Shown: positions 22,596-31,620, numbered from the stretch's first letter. The stretch is 64,000 nt of DNA from Nocardiopsis ganjiahuensis DSM 45031 (GCF_000341085.1 NZ_ANBA01000017.1:248001-312000); one strand, 5' to 3'. The notes: a model not told the origin generated them from the sequence alone. Numbers and translations are program-made.

Positions 22596-23672
22596 GTGGC
22601 CACCCTCGCCCGTATCCGCCTGGTGGCGGTCATCGTGGTGTTGACCGTCCCCGCGGTGCTGTTTCCGCTGGTCGGCCCCTGGACCCTGTTGTGGCTGCCG
22701 ATCGCGGTGATGCTGCTGGGGGTGGTTCTGGCGCGTCCCGCGCTGCTGACGGCGATCGTGGACCTCGTGACGGGCAAGGGCGCGGACGGGGAACAGAAGA
22801 GGGACGGGGAGATGGACGTGCGGGGTTCGGGCGACGACCTCCGGGACCGGTCCGACCAGGGTGACGAGCCCGCGCCCATCGAGGTGCCGCGCGGCCAGAG
22901 CGGGACCCGGGGTGTCCGGACGCGCCGGACCGAGCTGCCGAGCGCCGTGGACGACTACGCGTTCGAGTTCTCCGCGCTGGTCCACTGGCGTTGGGCCCAC
23001 CGGGTCGACCTGAGTCTGCGCAACCCCGCAGGCCCGGCCGTCCACTCGATCGTGCTCCGCGCCCGCGAGTACCTGCGCGACGTCCACCCCGCGGAGCGCG
23101 CGGTGGCCGAGAGCGAACTGGAGTCGGTGTTCGCGGTGGAGGACCCGGTCGCCGGGGGCACGATCCAGGTGTGGGCGGAGAACGTCCGGCTGGAACTGGC
23201 CGACGAGGACGACGAACGCCTCCAGCACATGGCCCGGCTGCGCAAGGACCGTGCCCTCTGGGCCGCCGAGCACGAGGCCGCGCGGACCCGGGCGGCGATG
23301 TCCGGGGACCCCGGCGGCCCCGGGGCGGCCCCCGAACCCGCGCCGGGTCCGCCACTGCCCCTCCAGGTGTACGAGGCGCCCGGCGCGCACGAGGTGCCCG
23401 ACATGCGTGAGGCACCCGAGACCGCCGTTCCGATGCCCGGCAGCGGGGTCGACGAGGAGGGCTACGAGAGCTACTGGTGGCCCGCCGAGCAGGACGACGA
23501 GGAGGGCGCCGTCGAGCAGGACGTGCAGGTGGCCATCCTGCGCGGGCTCATCGACTCCGTCGAGGACGAGGACGAGCGGGCCGCGTTCGTCCGCGAGCAG
23601 GTGGAGATCCTGGAGCGCAGCGGGTTCCCCGACGTGGCCGAGCGCATCCAGTCGGTGTACCCCGAGCGGTAG
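22596..23672 (+). CDS. Membrane-anchored protein, paralogue of the 19691-20839 product, 358 aa
   Basis: GTG 22596 follows TGAGGAGA. Two membrane helices (about 6-50: VAVIVVLTVPAVLFPLVGPW and LWLPIAVMLLGVVLA) are followed by a charged linker and the same soluble domain as the paralogue: YAFEFSALVHWRW, LRNP, QVWAENVRLELADEDDERLQ and RKDRALWAAEHEAAR. A Pro/Ala-rich linker (about 230-275) leads to a C-terminal VEDEDERAAFVREQVEILER helix. Compared with its paralogue the middle is shorter and more proline-rich. It is divergent from the XRE gene and may be induced with the TIR locus. Function is unknown; a membrane scaffold or effector role is only a guess from context. Confidence 0.75.
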   Translation: MATLARIRLVAVIVVLTVPAVLFPLVGPWTLLWLPIAVMLLGVVLARPALLTAIVDLVTGKGADGEQKRDGEMDVRGSGDDLRDRSDQGDEPAPIEVPRGQSGTRGVRTRRTELPSAVDDYAFEFSALVHWRWAHRVDLSLRNPAGPAVHSIVLRAREYLRDVHPAERAVAESELESVFAVEDPVAGGTIQVWAENVRLELADEDDERLQHMARLRKDRALWAAEHEAARTRAAMSGDPGGPGAAPEPAPGPPLPLQVYEAPGAHEVPDMREAPETAVPMPGSGVDEEGYESYWWPAEQDDEEGAVEQDVQVAILRGLIDSVEDEDERAAFVREQVEILERSGFPDVAERIQSVYPER

Positions 23673-23697
23673 CCCCGGCGGCCCGAGCGGTCCCGGC

Positions 23698-23718
23698 GGC
23701 CCCGGTGGTGCCGGGGCC
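23698..23718. terminator. Hairpin between convergent genes
   Basis: GGCCCCGG-TGGTG-CCGGGGCC, 8-bp perfect arms, 26 nt after the stop of the membrane paralogue and before the end of the ROK gene on the other strand. Confidence 0.5.
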
Positions 23719-23788
23719 GGTCGCGCCGCCGTGTGTCCCGCCGTCCGGCTCCGCGCGTCGACCCTTCGAGCGTTCGAGCGTTCCGCAC

Positions 23789-24997
23789 TCACACACTGGT
23801 GAGCTTGGGGGAATAGGCCGAGTGCAGGACCAGTGAGGCCGCGCCGATCGCGCCGACGTCCTCGCCGATGCTCGAGGTCTCCACCCGGACCCGCCGCACG
23901 GAGCGGGCGATCGAGCGCTCCGACACCGCGCTGAGCAGTTCCGCGCCGTACAGCTCCCCGACGTGCGACATGCCCCAGCCGCCGAGCACCACCAGCGGCA
24001 CGTCCACGAGGTTGAGCAGGGTGGTCGCGGCCTCGCCCAGGCGGCGTCCCGCGGCGGCCACCACCTCCAGGGCCACGGGGTCGCCCGCCTGCGCGTCGCG
24101 GCAGACCCTCCGGTAGGCGGCGACCGTGCGGGCCTGTCCGCGTTCGAAGTCCGCCGGGCGCTCACCCCGGCGCCGCGCCGCGTCCGCGGCCACCGCGTGC
24201 GGGGCGATGTAGGTCTCCAGGCAGCCCCGGTTCCCGCACGGGCACGACGGGCCGCGCGGGTCCACCGTCACGTGGCCGATCTCCGCGGCGTTGAGCGTGC
24301 CGCCCCGGTAGACGCGCCCGTCCAGGACCAGCCCGCCGCCGACCCCCGTGCCGACGTAGACGAACGCCATGTCCGAGGAGCGCTCCACGCCACCGGCCCA
24401 GCGTTCGCCGATGGTCGCGGCGGTGGCGTCGTTGTCGACGACCACCTCCAGCCCGGTGCCCTCCGCCAGGGCCTCGCGCAGCGGTACCGAACGCCAGCCG
24501 GGCAGGTGGGGCGGGGTGACGGTGCCGTCCCCGGTGTCGAGCGGGCCGGGTGTGGCGACCCCGAGGCCGAGGATGCGGTCGGGGACGCTCGCCTGCTCCA
24601 CGATGGCCCGCACCGAGCGGCTGAGGGCGTCGATCACCCGGCGCGGCCCCTGCGAGGACGGGGTGCGCCGCCGGGTCCGGGCGACGACCTGGCCGGCCAG
24701 GTCCGTGACGACGAGCGTGGTGGAGGCGGGGTCGATGTGCATGCCGACCGCGTAGTAGGCGCCCGCGTTGAGCCGGAGCACCGTCGCGGGTTTGCCGCCG
24801 CGGGACGTGGCCCGGCCGTCCTCCAGGACCAGCCCGTCCTCCAGGAGCCGGCGCACGATGTTCGACACGGTCTGCGCGGTCAGGCCGGTCTGTTCGGCCA
24901 GCTCGACCCGGCTGACCCCGTCGGAGCGGCGCACGGCGTCGAGCACCCTGCTCTGGTTGAGGCCGCCCAGCCACAGCAGGTTGGTGCTTGTGCCCAT
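23789..24997 (-). CDS. ROK-family transcriptional repressor of a sugar transport operon, 402 aa
   Basis: The N-terminal winged helix (about 10-75: SRVELAEQTGLTAQTVSNIV) is fused to a ROK/actin-like sugar-kinase-type domain. The domain keeps the phosphate-binding VVTDLAGQVVARTRR region, the DNDATAATIGERW motif, VGTGVGGGLVLDGRVYRG and the zinc site GPSCPCGNRGCLETY with its three Cys. ATG 24997 is preceded by GGAGGGG; a longer in-frame extension has no ribosome site. It is divergent from the solute-binding lipoprotein gene, so it is the probable sugar-responsive repressor of that operon. The CXCGXXGC motif is intact, as in repressors such as NagC/Mlc. Confidence 0.92.
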   Translation of the reverse strand: MGTSTNLLWLGGLNQSRVLDAVRRSDGVSRVELAEQTGLTAQTVSNIVRRLLEDGLVLEDGRATSRGGKPATVLRLNAGAYYAVGMHIDPASTTLVVTDLAGQVVARTRRRTPSSQGPRRVIDALSRSVRAIVEQASVPDRILGLGVATPGPLDTGDGTVTPPHLPGWRSVPLREALAEGTGLEVVVDNDATAATIGERWAGGVERSSDMAFVYVGTGVGGGLVLDGRVYRGGTLNAAEIGHVTVDPRGPSCPCGNRGCLETYIAPHAVAADAARRRGERPADFERGQARTVAAYRRVCRDAQAGDPVALEVVAAAGRRLGEAATTLLNLVDVPLVVLGGWGMSHVGELYGAELLSAVSERSIARSVRRVRVETSSIGEDVGAIGAASLVLHSAYSPKLTSV

Positions 24998-25171
24998 ACG
25001 TCGTTTCCCCTCCGACCGATCGGACCGCCGTCCGGCCCATTCGAGCGTAACCGCCCCGGATGTCACCACTTCACCCATTGTCTTTATCCAAGGTTTTTAG
25101 TAAGCAAGTGATGTGAGTCACGCGCCCGGCCGGCCGGGCGTCCTTCACCCACTTCTGCGCGAGGGGTCACG

Positions 25172-26536
25172 ATGAGGAGAACCCGACGGAACACCATCCG
25201 CGCGGCGGCCGCAGCCTCCGTCCTGGCGCTGGTCGCCACGAGCTGCTCCGCGGGCGCCGACAGGGACGAGAACACCGTCCGGATCGTCTACCAGAAGTTC
25301 GGCACCTTCATCGCGATGGACTCGCTGATGCGGCAGGTCAAGGAGGGGTTCGAGGAGGCCAACCCCGACGTCACCGTCGAGCTCAACGCGATCGAGGCGC
25401 AGGCCGAGGACTACCAGACCCAGGTCAACCTCATGAACGGGTCGCCCAGCGAAGCGCCGGACCTGATGTACCAGGACACGTTCACCATCAACCAGGACGC
25501 CGACGCCGGGTACCTGATGCCGCTGGACGACCACTTCGCCGCCTGGGACGAGAGCGACCGGTTCAGCGAGCAGGAGGCGGAGGCGGTCACCTCGCTGGAC
25601 GGTCAGCGCTACGGCGTCATGCTCGGCACCGACGTGCGCGGCCTCTGGTACAACACCGAACTCCTCGAGGAAGCCGGGGTCGAGACCCCCTGGACCCCCG
25701 CCACCTGGGACGAGGTCCTCGACGCCGCCCGCGCCGTCCGGTCCGAACACGGCGACGGAGTGGTCCCGCTCAACGTCTACTCCGGCACCCCCGCCGGGGA
25801 GATGGCCTCCCTCCAGGGTTTCCAGATGCTGCTCAGCGGCACCGAGGACACCCTCTTCGACGACGGCTCCGAGCAGTGGGTCACCAGCAGCACCGGCTTC
25901 TCCGACTCCCTCGAGTTCGTCCGCACCATCTTCGACGAGGACCTCACCCACGACCCCCAGGACGCCCTCGACGCCAACGTCGGCACGGTCAACAACGAGG
26001 AGCGCTTCCCCTCCGGCGAGATGGCGATCAGCCTCGAGGGGTCCTGGGCCACCCAGTCCTGGATCGAGGGGGCCAACCAGCCCTGGCCCGAGTGGGAAGA
26101 GGTCATGGAGTTCACCCCGATGCCCACCCAGAACGGCCAGGGCGCCGGAGCGACCAGCATGTCCGGCGGCTGGGCGCTGTCGATGGGCTCCAACGCCACC
26201 GACCCCGACCTCGCCTGGGAGGTCATGACCTACGCCCTCTCCCAGGAGAACGCCCTCAAGTTCGCCGTCGAGGGCGGTCAGATCCCCGTCCGCTCCGACG
26301 TCGCCGAGGACCCGGCCTTCCTGGAGGCCGCACCCAAGGCCGAGGAGTTCGCCGCCCTGGTGGACATCACCGGCTTCCGCCCCGCCTACAGCGAGTACCC
26401 GAGGATCTCGCTCGCCGTCCAGGAGGCCATGGAGAGCGTGATGCTCGGCCAGGCCACCCCCGAGGAGGCCGCCGAGGTCTACGCCCAGGAGGTGGAGGGG
26501 ATCGTCGGCCCCGACAACGTCACGACGGGTTCCTGA
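25172..26536 (+). CDS. Sugar ABC transporter substrate-binding lipoprotein, 454 aa
   Basis: The signal peptide has an Arg-rich start (MRRTRRNTIRAAAAASVLAL) and a lipobox ending VATSC with Cys25 as the lipidation site. The mature part is a family-1 extracellular binding protein (FEEANPDVTVELNAIEAQAE, NQDADAGYLMPLDDHFAAWD, ERFPSGEMAISLEGSWATQS, SGGWALSMGSNA). GAGGGG precedes ATG 25172. It is first in an operon with two permeases; the next start is only 4 nt after its stop. An adjacent convergent alpha-mannosidase points to mannosides or mannose-containing oligosaccharides as ligand, which is inference. The AT-rich divergent leader at 25,078-25,110 (TTTTTAGTAAGCAAG) may bind the ROK protein. Confidence 0.93.
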   Translation: MRRTRRNTIRAAAAASVLALVATSCSAGADRDENTVRIVYQKFGTFIAMDSLMRQVKEGFEEANPDVTVELNAIEAQAEDYQTQVNLMNGSPSEAPDLMYQDTFTINQDADAGYLMPLDDHFAAWDESDRFSEQEAEAVTSLDGQRYGVMLGTDVRGLWYNTELLEEAGVETPWTPATWDEVLDAARAVRSEHGDGVVPLNVYSGTPAGEMASLQGFQMLLSGTEDTLFDDGSEQWVTSSTGFSDSLEFVRTIFDEDLTHDPQDALDANVGTVNNEERFPSGEMAISLEGSWATQSWIEGANQPWPEWEEVMEFTPMPTQNGQGAGATSMSGGWALSMGSNATDPDLAWEVMTYALSQENALKFAVEGGQIPVRSDVAEDPAFLEAAPKAEEFAALVDITGFRPAYSEYPRISLAVQEAMESVMLGQATPEEAAEVYAQEVEGIVGPDNVTTGS

Positions 26537-26539
26537 CCG

Positions 26540-27433
26540 ATGGCCTCGGTTCGGCCGCGCCGTCCCCTGCCCCGGGCGGCCCGGTGGGTCATCCCGATGG
26601 CCCCGGCCCTGTTCCTGCTCCTGGCCTTCTTCGCGGGGCCGATCCTGTGGACGGTGTGGGCCTCCCTCACCAACGCCGCCCTGACCGGCGCGCAGGCGGC
26701 GCAGACCGAGTTCGTGGGTCTGGACAACTTCGGCGAACTGCTCTCGGACCCCCGTTTCCGGACCGCCACCCTGCTCACCGTGGTCTTCCTCGTGGGGTGC
26801 GTGTTCGGCCAGACGGTGCTCGGCCTGGCGCTGGCACTGCTGCTCCAGAACCGCAACGGGGCGGTGCGCGCCGTGGTGGGCGCGATCGTCGTGGGCGCGT
26901 GGGTGGTGCCCGAGGTCGTGGCCGGGTTCGTCTGGTACGCCTTCCTCGAACGGGAGGGCACGCTGAACTCCGTGCTGGCCTGGTTCGGCGCCGGGCCGCA
27001 GAACTGGCTGTTCACCGCCCCGCTCCTGGCGGTGGTCCTGGCCAACATCTGGAAGGGCACCGCCTTCTCGATGATGACCTACTCGGCGGGGCTGTCCGAG
27101 GTGCCCGAGGACCTCAAGGAGGCGGCGAGGGTGGACGGCGCCTCCGGTTTCCAGGTCCTGTGGCACGTCGTGATCCCGCTCCTGAGGCGGACCCTGGCCA
27201 CCACCCTGCTCCTCATCACGCTCCAGACCGTCCAGGTGTTCACCCTGATCTTCGTGATGACCTCGGGCGGGCCGGGGGCCCGGAGCACCACGCTCCCGCT
27301 GCTGATGTACCAGGAGGCGCTGCGCATGGGCGACCTGGGCTACGGCACCGCCATCGCGTTGGCGCTGCTCGTCGTCGCCGGGCTGTTCTCGGTCGTGTAC
27401 GTGTGGATGCTCCGTAAGGAGGAGAACAGGTGA
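26540..27433 (+). CDS. Sugar ABC transporter permease (MalF-like), 297 aa
   Basis: A six-helix inner-membrane permease. It starts with a basic leader and a long helix (ALFLLLAFFAGPILWTVWAS). The EAA loop that contacts the ATPase reads EVPEDLKEAARVDGASGFQV with the conserved G, followed by VVIPLLRRTL. It begins 4 nt after the lipoprotein stop and overlaps the next permease by 4 nt, so the three are one translational unit. No ATP-binding gene is present here; actinomycete carbohydrate importers of this family usually share one ATPase (MsiK) encoded elsewhere. Confidence 0.93.
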   Translation: MASVRPRRPLPRAARWVIPMAPALFLLLAFFAGPILWTVWASLTNAALTGAQAAQTEFVGLDNFGELLSDPRFRTATLLTVVFLVGCVFGQTVLGLALALLLQNRNGAVRAVVGAIVVGAWVVPEVVAGFVWYAFLEREGTLNSVLAWFGAGPQNWLFTAPLLAVVLANIWKGTAFSMMTYSAGLSEVPEDLKEAARVDGASGFQVLWHVVIPLLRRTLATTLLLITLQTVQVFTLIFVMTSGGPGARSTTLPLLMYQEALRMGDLGYGTAIALALLVVAGLFSVVYVWMLRKEENR

Positions 27434-28296
27434 GTGAGAGTCCCTCAGGGCGGGTCCGTGCCGTCGTCAGCGCCCCGAGCCGGGCCGCGGGCGGCTTCCT
27501 CGCCTACCTGGTCCTGGGCGTCCTGGCCGTGCTGTTCCTGGTCCCGTCGCTGTGGATGGTCTTCGCGTCGGTCGATCCCGAACCCTCCCTGCGCGCCGGC
27601 CCGCCCTCGGGGTTCACGCTGGACCACTTCACGTCGATCATGACACCGGAGATCGTCTACCGGCCGATCTGGAACAGCATTCTGACCTGCGGTGGAGCGG
27701 CGGTCATCACCGCTGTGTGCTCGATGCTGGCCGCGTACCCCATCTCCCGCTACAACCTCAGGTTCAAGAAGCCGTTCCTGTACACCGTGCTGTTCGCCAC
27801 CGGGCTGCCCGTCACGGCGATCATGGTCCCGGTGTACGGGATGTTCGTGCAGGCCAACCTGCTGAACTCGCTGGTCGCCACCACCCTGTTCCTGGCCGCC
27901 AGCACGCTGCCGTTCGGGATCTGGCTGACCAAGAACTTCATCGACGGCATCCCCATCACGTTGGAGGAGGCCGCCTGGGTGGACGGGGCCTCGGCCTGGC
28001 AGTCGATCCGCTACCTGGTGGCCCCGCTGCTGGCCCCCGGGCTGGCGGTCGTCGCGATCTTCACCCTGGTCACCACGTGGGGCAACTTCTTCGTCCCGTT
28101 CATCCTGCTCACGAGCCCGGACAAGATGCCGGCCGCGGTGCGTGTGTTCACGTTCTTCGGCCAGTACGGGTCCGTGCGCTACGGCGAGCTCGCCGCGTAC
28201 TCGCTGCTCTACACCGTCCCGGTGGTCGTGCTCTACATGGCGGTCTCGCGGGCGCTCGGCGGCCGCTTCGCCCTGGGCGGCGCGGTCAAGGGGTAG
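27430..28296 (+). CDS. Sugar ABC transporter permease (MalG-like), 288 aa
   Basis: The second permease of the importer. GTG 27430 overlaps the previous stop (GTGA) after AGGAG. Six membrane helices are predicted (LVLGVLAVLFLVPSLWMVFA, FLYTVLFATGLPVTAIMVPV, VATTLFLAASTLPFGIWL and others). The EAA loop reads ITLEEAAWVDGASAWQSIRY, followed by APLLAPGLAVVAIFTLV. The short AT-less leader suggests dependence on upstream translation. It ends the operon; two GC-rich hairpins follow. Confidence 0.93.
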   Translation: MSESPSGRVRAVVSAPSRAAGGFLAYLVLGVLAVLFLVPSLWMVFASVDPEPSLRAGPPSGFTLDHFTSIMTPEIVYRPIWNSILTCGGAAVITAVCSMLAAYPISRYNLRFKKPFLYTVLFATGLPVTAIMVPVYGMFVQANLLNSLVATTLFLAASTLPFGIWLTKNFIDGIPITLEEAAWVDGASAWQSIRYLVAPLLAPGLAVVAIFTLVTTWGNFFVPFILLTSPDKMPAAVRVFTFFGQYGSVRYGELAAYSLLYTVPVVVLYMAVSRALGGRFALGGAVKG

Positions 28297-28305
28297 CCGG
28301 GGGAT

Positions 28306-28405
28306 CCCGCCACCGGAGGCGATCGCGGCGTCGGGGCCGCCACCGGTGGCGGGAAGCGCCACCGCGGACCGCCGGCCCGGGCTCGAGGCGGACGAGCCCG
28401 GGCCG
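28306..28405. terminator. Two hairpins between permease and alpha-mannosidase genes
   Basis: First: CCCGCCACCGG (28306-28316) pairs with CCGGTGGCGGG (28343-28353). Second: CGGCCCGGGCTCG (28373-28385) pairs with CGAGCCCGGGCCG (28393-28405), 13-bp perfect arms and a 7-nt loop. The genes converge here, so both strands may use them. Confidence 0.7.
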
Positions 28406-28425
28406 ACGGGTGGTGCGGGTCCGGG

Positions 28426-31400
28426 TCAGCGCTCCAGGCGCAGGGTGAGGATCTGGAACGGCCGCAGCGAGACGGTCACCGAACCCTGCTCCCCGCCGCC
28501 GTCGGCGGGCACGCGCACGTCCAGCTCCGGGGCCTCCTCGTAGTCCTCCTCCAGCAGGTTCACCGCGCGCACTCCGCGCACCGGCAGGTTCACGTCCACC
28601 ACGGTCCGGGCGCGACCGCCCCGGGCCTCGTAGAGCCGCACCACCACGTCACCGGAGCGGTCGTCGGCGAGCTTGACCGCCTCCACCACCACACCGGGGT
28701 CGGCCACCGTCACCAGCGGCTCGACGGCGGTGGCTCCGGGCACCTCCCGGACGGGCAGGTTGATCCGGTACCCCTCGCGGACCGCGTCCTCGATCTCCGC
28801 GCCCGGGGCCAGCGCGTACCGGAACCGGTGCTCGCCCTGGTCGGTGTCGGGGTCGGGGAAGCGCGGGGCGCGCAGGAGCGACAGCCGCACCGTGGTCGTG
28901 GTGCCGCCGTCCGCGCGGACGTCCCGGGTCACGTCGTGCCCGTAGGTGGAGTCGTTGAGCACCGCCACCCCGTACCCGGGCTCGGCGACGTGCACCCAGC
29001 GGTGGGCGCAGATCTCGAACTTCGCCGAGTCCCACGAGGTGTTGGTGTGCGCGGGCCGCTTCACGTGGCCGAACTGGATCTCCGACGACGACTCGTGCGC
29101 GCGCACGTCCAGGGGGAAGGCCGCCTTGAGGAACTTCTCGCGTTCGTGCCAGTCCACGACCGTCTCCACGTCCAGCCGGCGGGCGCCCGGGCTGAGCGAG
29201 ACCACCTGGACCACCGAGGAGTCCCCGAAGGAACGGGTGACGCGCAGCGCGGCGGTGCCCGGAGCGGATCCGGGGGAGCCGGCGGGGTCCACCGGTTCCA
29301 CGGAGTCGGCTCCGGTCAGGTCCACGGTGGTGTTGCGGTAGAACTCGTCCACGTCCCAGGCGTCCCACTGGTTGGGCAGGTCCTGGTGGACCTGGAGCAG
29401 GTTGCCCGGCCGTCCCGGGGCGAGCACCTCCCGCCCCTGCGGCTCCCCGGCCCGGTCCAGGACCGAGGTGACCAGGCCCCGGGCGTCCACACGGACCGTC
29501 AGCAGCCCGTTGTCCAGCACATATCCGTCCCCGGCCGGGGTGATCGAGGCGTCGGCGGTGCCGGGGCCGCCCACCTGTGCGAGGGGGAGGGCGCCCAGGG
29601 CGGGCACCCCGTCGCGTTCGTGCGGGGTCGGGTTGAAGACCACCCGCTGCCCCGCCCCGGCCCCCGGGCCGTCCGGGTCGAACCCGTCGCTCAGGGCGTA
29701 CTGGGACTCGTTGACGACCTCCTCCAGCTCCGCGGCGACCTCCCGGTAGGCGGCGGCGGCCTCCCGGTGCACCCAGGAGATGGAACTGCCGGGCAGGATG
29801 TCGTGGAACTGGTTGAGCAGCACCGTGCGCCAGACGCGTTCCAGCCGCTCGTACGGGTACTCGACGCCCCTGCGCACCGTCGCCGTGGCCGCCCACAGCT
29901 CGGCCTCGCGCAGCAGGTGCTCCGACCGCCGGTTGCCCTGCTTGGTCGCGGTCTGGCTGGTGTAGGTGCCCCGGTGGAACTCCAGGTAGAGCTCGCCGAG
30001 CCAGACCGGGGCGTCGGCGTACTCCTCGTGCGCCTTGGCGAAGAACTCCGCCGGGTGCTCGATCTCCACCGTCGGCGAACCCTCCAGGTCGCGCAGGCGG
30101 GCCGCCCGGGCCAGCATCTCGCGGGTGGGTCCGCCGCCCCCGTCCCCGTGGCCGAACGGCACGAGGGAACGCGAGGAGCCGCCCTTGTCGCGGAAGTTGC
30201 GTGAGGCGTGCGCGAGCTCGTGGCCGGTGAGCTCGGAGTTGTAGGTGTCCACCGGCGGGAAGTGGGTGAACACCCGGGTGCCGTCCAGGCCCTCCCACCA
30301 GAAGGTGTGGTGCGGGAACCTGTTGACCTGGCTCCAGGAGATCTTCTGGGTGAGGAACCAGCGCGATCCGGACAGCCGCACCAGCTGGGGGAGCGCGGCG
30401 GAGTAGCCGAAGGAGTCGGGCAGCCACACCTCCTGGGTGTCCACCCCCAGCTCGTCGCGGAAGAAGCGCTTGCCGAAGGTGAACTGGCGGGCCAGCGCCT
30501 CGGAGCCGGGCATGTTGGTGTCGGACTCCACCCACATGCCGCCGACCGGGACGAACTGCCCGGCCCCGGCGGCCTTCACGACCCGGGCGAACACGTCCGG
30601 GCGGTGCTCCTTGAGCCAGGCCCACTGCTGGGCCTGCGACATCGCGAACACGAACTCCGGGTGGCCGTCCATTAGCGCCACCACGTTCGCGCTGGTCCGG
30701 GCCACCTTGCGCACGGTCTCGCGGAGCGGCCACAACCAGGCGGAGTCGATGTGCGCGTGCCCCACCGCGGACACCCGGTGGGCACTGGCCGAGGCGGGCG
30801 CGCTCAGCTCCGGGGCCAGGACCGCGCGCGCCCGTTCGGCGGTGCCGGGGACGTCCTGGAGGTCGAGGGCGTCCAGGGTCCGGCCCAGGGCGCGCAGGAG
30901 GTCCCAGCGGCGCGGGTCCCCGGTGTCGAGTTCGCGCATGAGGCCGCCCGCGACCTCCAGGTCCAGAGCCAGCTCCCACACCTGCTGTTCGAACACCGCC
31001 AGGTCGGCGCGGGCCAGCCGGTACAGGGGCCGGTCCTCGGGGCCGCGTCCGGAACCCAGCTCGGTGGGCTGGAACGGGGGGTTGCCGAGGATGACCGGGT
31101 TGGCGGCCGCCTCCACATGGAACTCGACGCCCTCGCCGCCGGCGGCCGGGGCGCCGACCGGGATCCAGGCGTTGCGGGGGTTGAGGCCCTTGACCACGGT
31201 GCCGTCCGCGAGGTGGACGAGCCCTTCGCACTGGAAGCCCGGCATCGAGGCGTCGAAGCCCAGGTCGAACACGGCCTCCACGGTGCGGCCCGCCCACTCG
31301 GCCGGTACCTCACCGCGCAGCCGGAACCAGGTCGTACCCCAGGCCGGACCCCACGCGTCACCCACGCGCGCGGGTTCGTGGGGAGCGCTGATCCCCTCCG

Positions 31401-31536
31401 CCGCCGGGACCGGTTCGCCCGGCGCGTCCCAGCGCGCCACCTCCAGGGGGATCGACGTCGTGTACACCGCGGGCCATACGCGTTCTCGTAGAACGCGGTC
31501 CAGTCGTGCCTCGGTCAGCCGCCGGTCGTCGTGCAC
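28426..31536 (-). CDS. Glycoside hydrolase family 38 alpha-mannosidase, 1036 aa
   Basis: A cytoplasmic retaining alpha-mannosidase. The GH38 catalytic barrel shows the zinc/nucleophile motif HIDSAWLWPLRETVRK, MWVESDTNMPGSEALARQF, VWLPDSFGYSAALPQL and HTFWWEGLDGTRVFTHFP; a central helical domain (FHDILPGSSISWVHREAA) and large C-terminal beta domains (SSEIQFGHVKRPAHTNTSWD) follow. GTG 31536 is chosen for the CGGAGA site and the family N-terminus (TEARLDRVLRERVWPAVY); an ATG 69 nt earlier lacks support. It faces the sugar ABC operon across a terminator, which supports uptake followed by intracellular trimming of mannosides. A strong inverted repeat 60 nt upstream of the start is a likely operator. 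Confidence 0.94.
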   Translation of the reverse strand: MHDDRRLTEARLDRVLRERVWPAVYTTSIPLEVARWDAPGEPVPAAEGISAPHEPARVGDAWGPAWGTTWFRLRGEVPAEWAGRTVEAVFDLGFDASMPGFQCEGLVHLADGTVVKGLNPRNAWIPVGAPAAGGEGVEFHVEAAANPVILGNPPFQPTELGSGRGPEDRPLYRLARADLAVFEQQVWELALDLEVAGGLMRELDTGDPRRWDLLRALGRTLDALDLQDVPGTAERARAVLAPELSAPASASAHRVSAVGHAHIDSAWLWPLRETVRKVARTSANVVALMDGHPEFVFAMSQAQQWAWLKEHRPDVFARVVKAAGAGQFVPVGGMWVESDTNMPGSEALARQFTFGKRFFRDELGVDTQEVWLPDSFGYSAALPQLVRLSGSRWFLTQKISWSQVNRFPHHTFWWEGLDGTRVFTHFPPVDTYNSELTGHELAHASRNFRDKGGSSRSLVPFGHGDGGGGPTREMLARAARLRDLEGSPTVEIEHPAEFFAKAHEEYADAPVWLGELYLEFHRGTYTSQTATKQGNRRSEHLLREAELWAATATVRRGVEYPYERLERVWRTVLLNQFHDILPGSSISWVHREAAAAYREVAAELEEVVNESQYALSDGFDPDGPGAGAGQRVVFNPTPHERDGVPALGALPLAQVGGPGTADASITPAGDGYVLDNGLLTVRVDARGLVTSVLDRAGEPQGREVLAPGRPGNLLQVHQDLPNQWDAWDVDEFYRNTTVDLTGADSVEPVDPAGSPGSAPGTAALRVTRSFGDSSVVQVVSLSPGARRLDVETVVDWHEREKFLKAAFPLDVRAHESSSEIQFGHVKRPAHTNTSWDSAKFEICAHRWVHVAEPGYGVAVLNDSTYGHDVTRDVRADGGTTTTVRLSLLRAPRFPDPDTDQGEHRFRYALAPGAEIEDAVREGYRINLPVREVPGATAVEPLVTVADPGVVVEAVKLADDRSGDVVVRLYEARGGRARTVVDVNLPVRGVRAVNLLEEDYEEAPELDVRVPADGGGEQGSVTVSLRPFQILTLRLER

Positions 31537-31595
31537 GGTGGGTCTCCGTTCGGTCGTCCCCTGGCAGATGCCGCGTACACTGCCAGCGCGGCGAC

Positions 31596-31620
31596 ACTTC
31601 GTCAATGCTTTGGACGAAGT
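31596..31620. promoter_or_regulatory. Inverted repeat operator upstream of alpha-mannosidase
   Basis: ACTTCGTC (31596-31603) and GACGAAGT (31613-31620) are perfect 8-nt arms around a 9-nt spacer (AATGCTTTG), 60 nt before the start codon. The GTC/GAC-flanked arms and CTTTGGAC core suggest a site for a ROK or LacI-type sugar repressor; the ROK protein at 23789-24997 is the nearest candidate. Confidence 0.5.

Noticed and set aside
25145-27166. Long minus-strand frame across the sugar-binding lipoprotein and permease
   Set aside because: The plus strand encodes intact binding-protein and permease signatures with operon overlaps; the antisense frame has repetitive Gly/Val/Leu/Glu text with no family.
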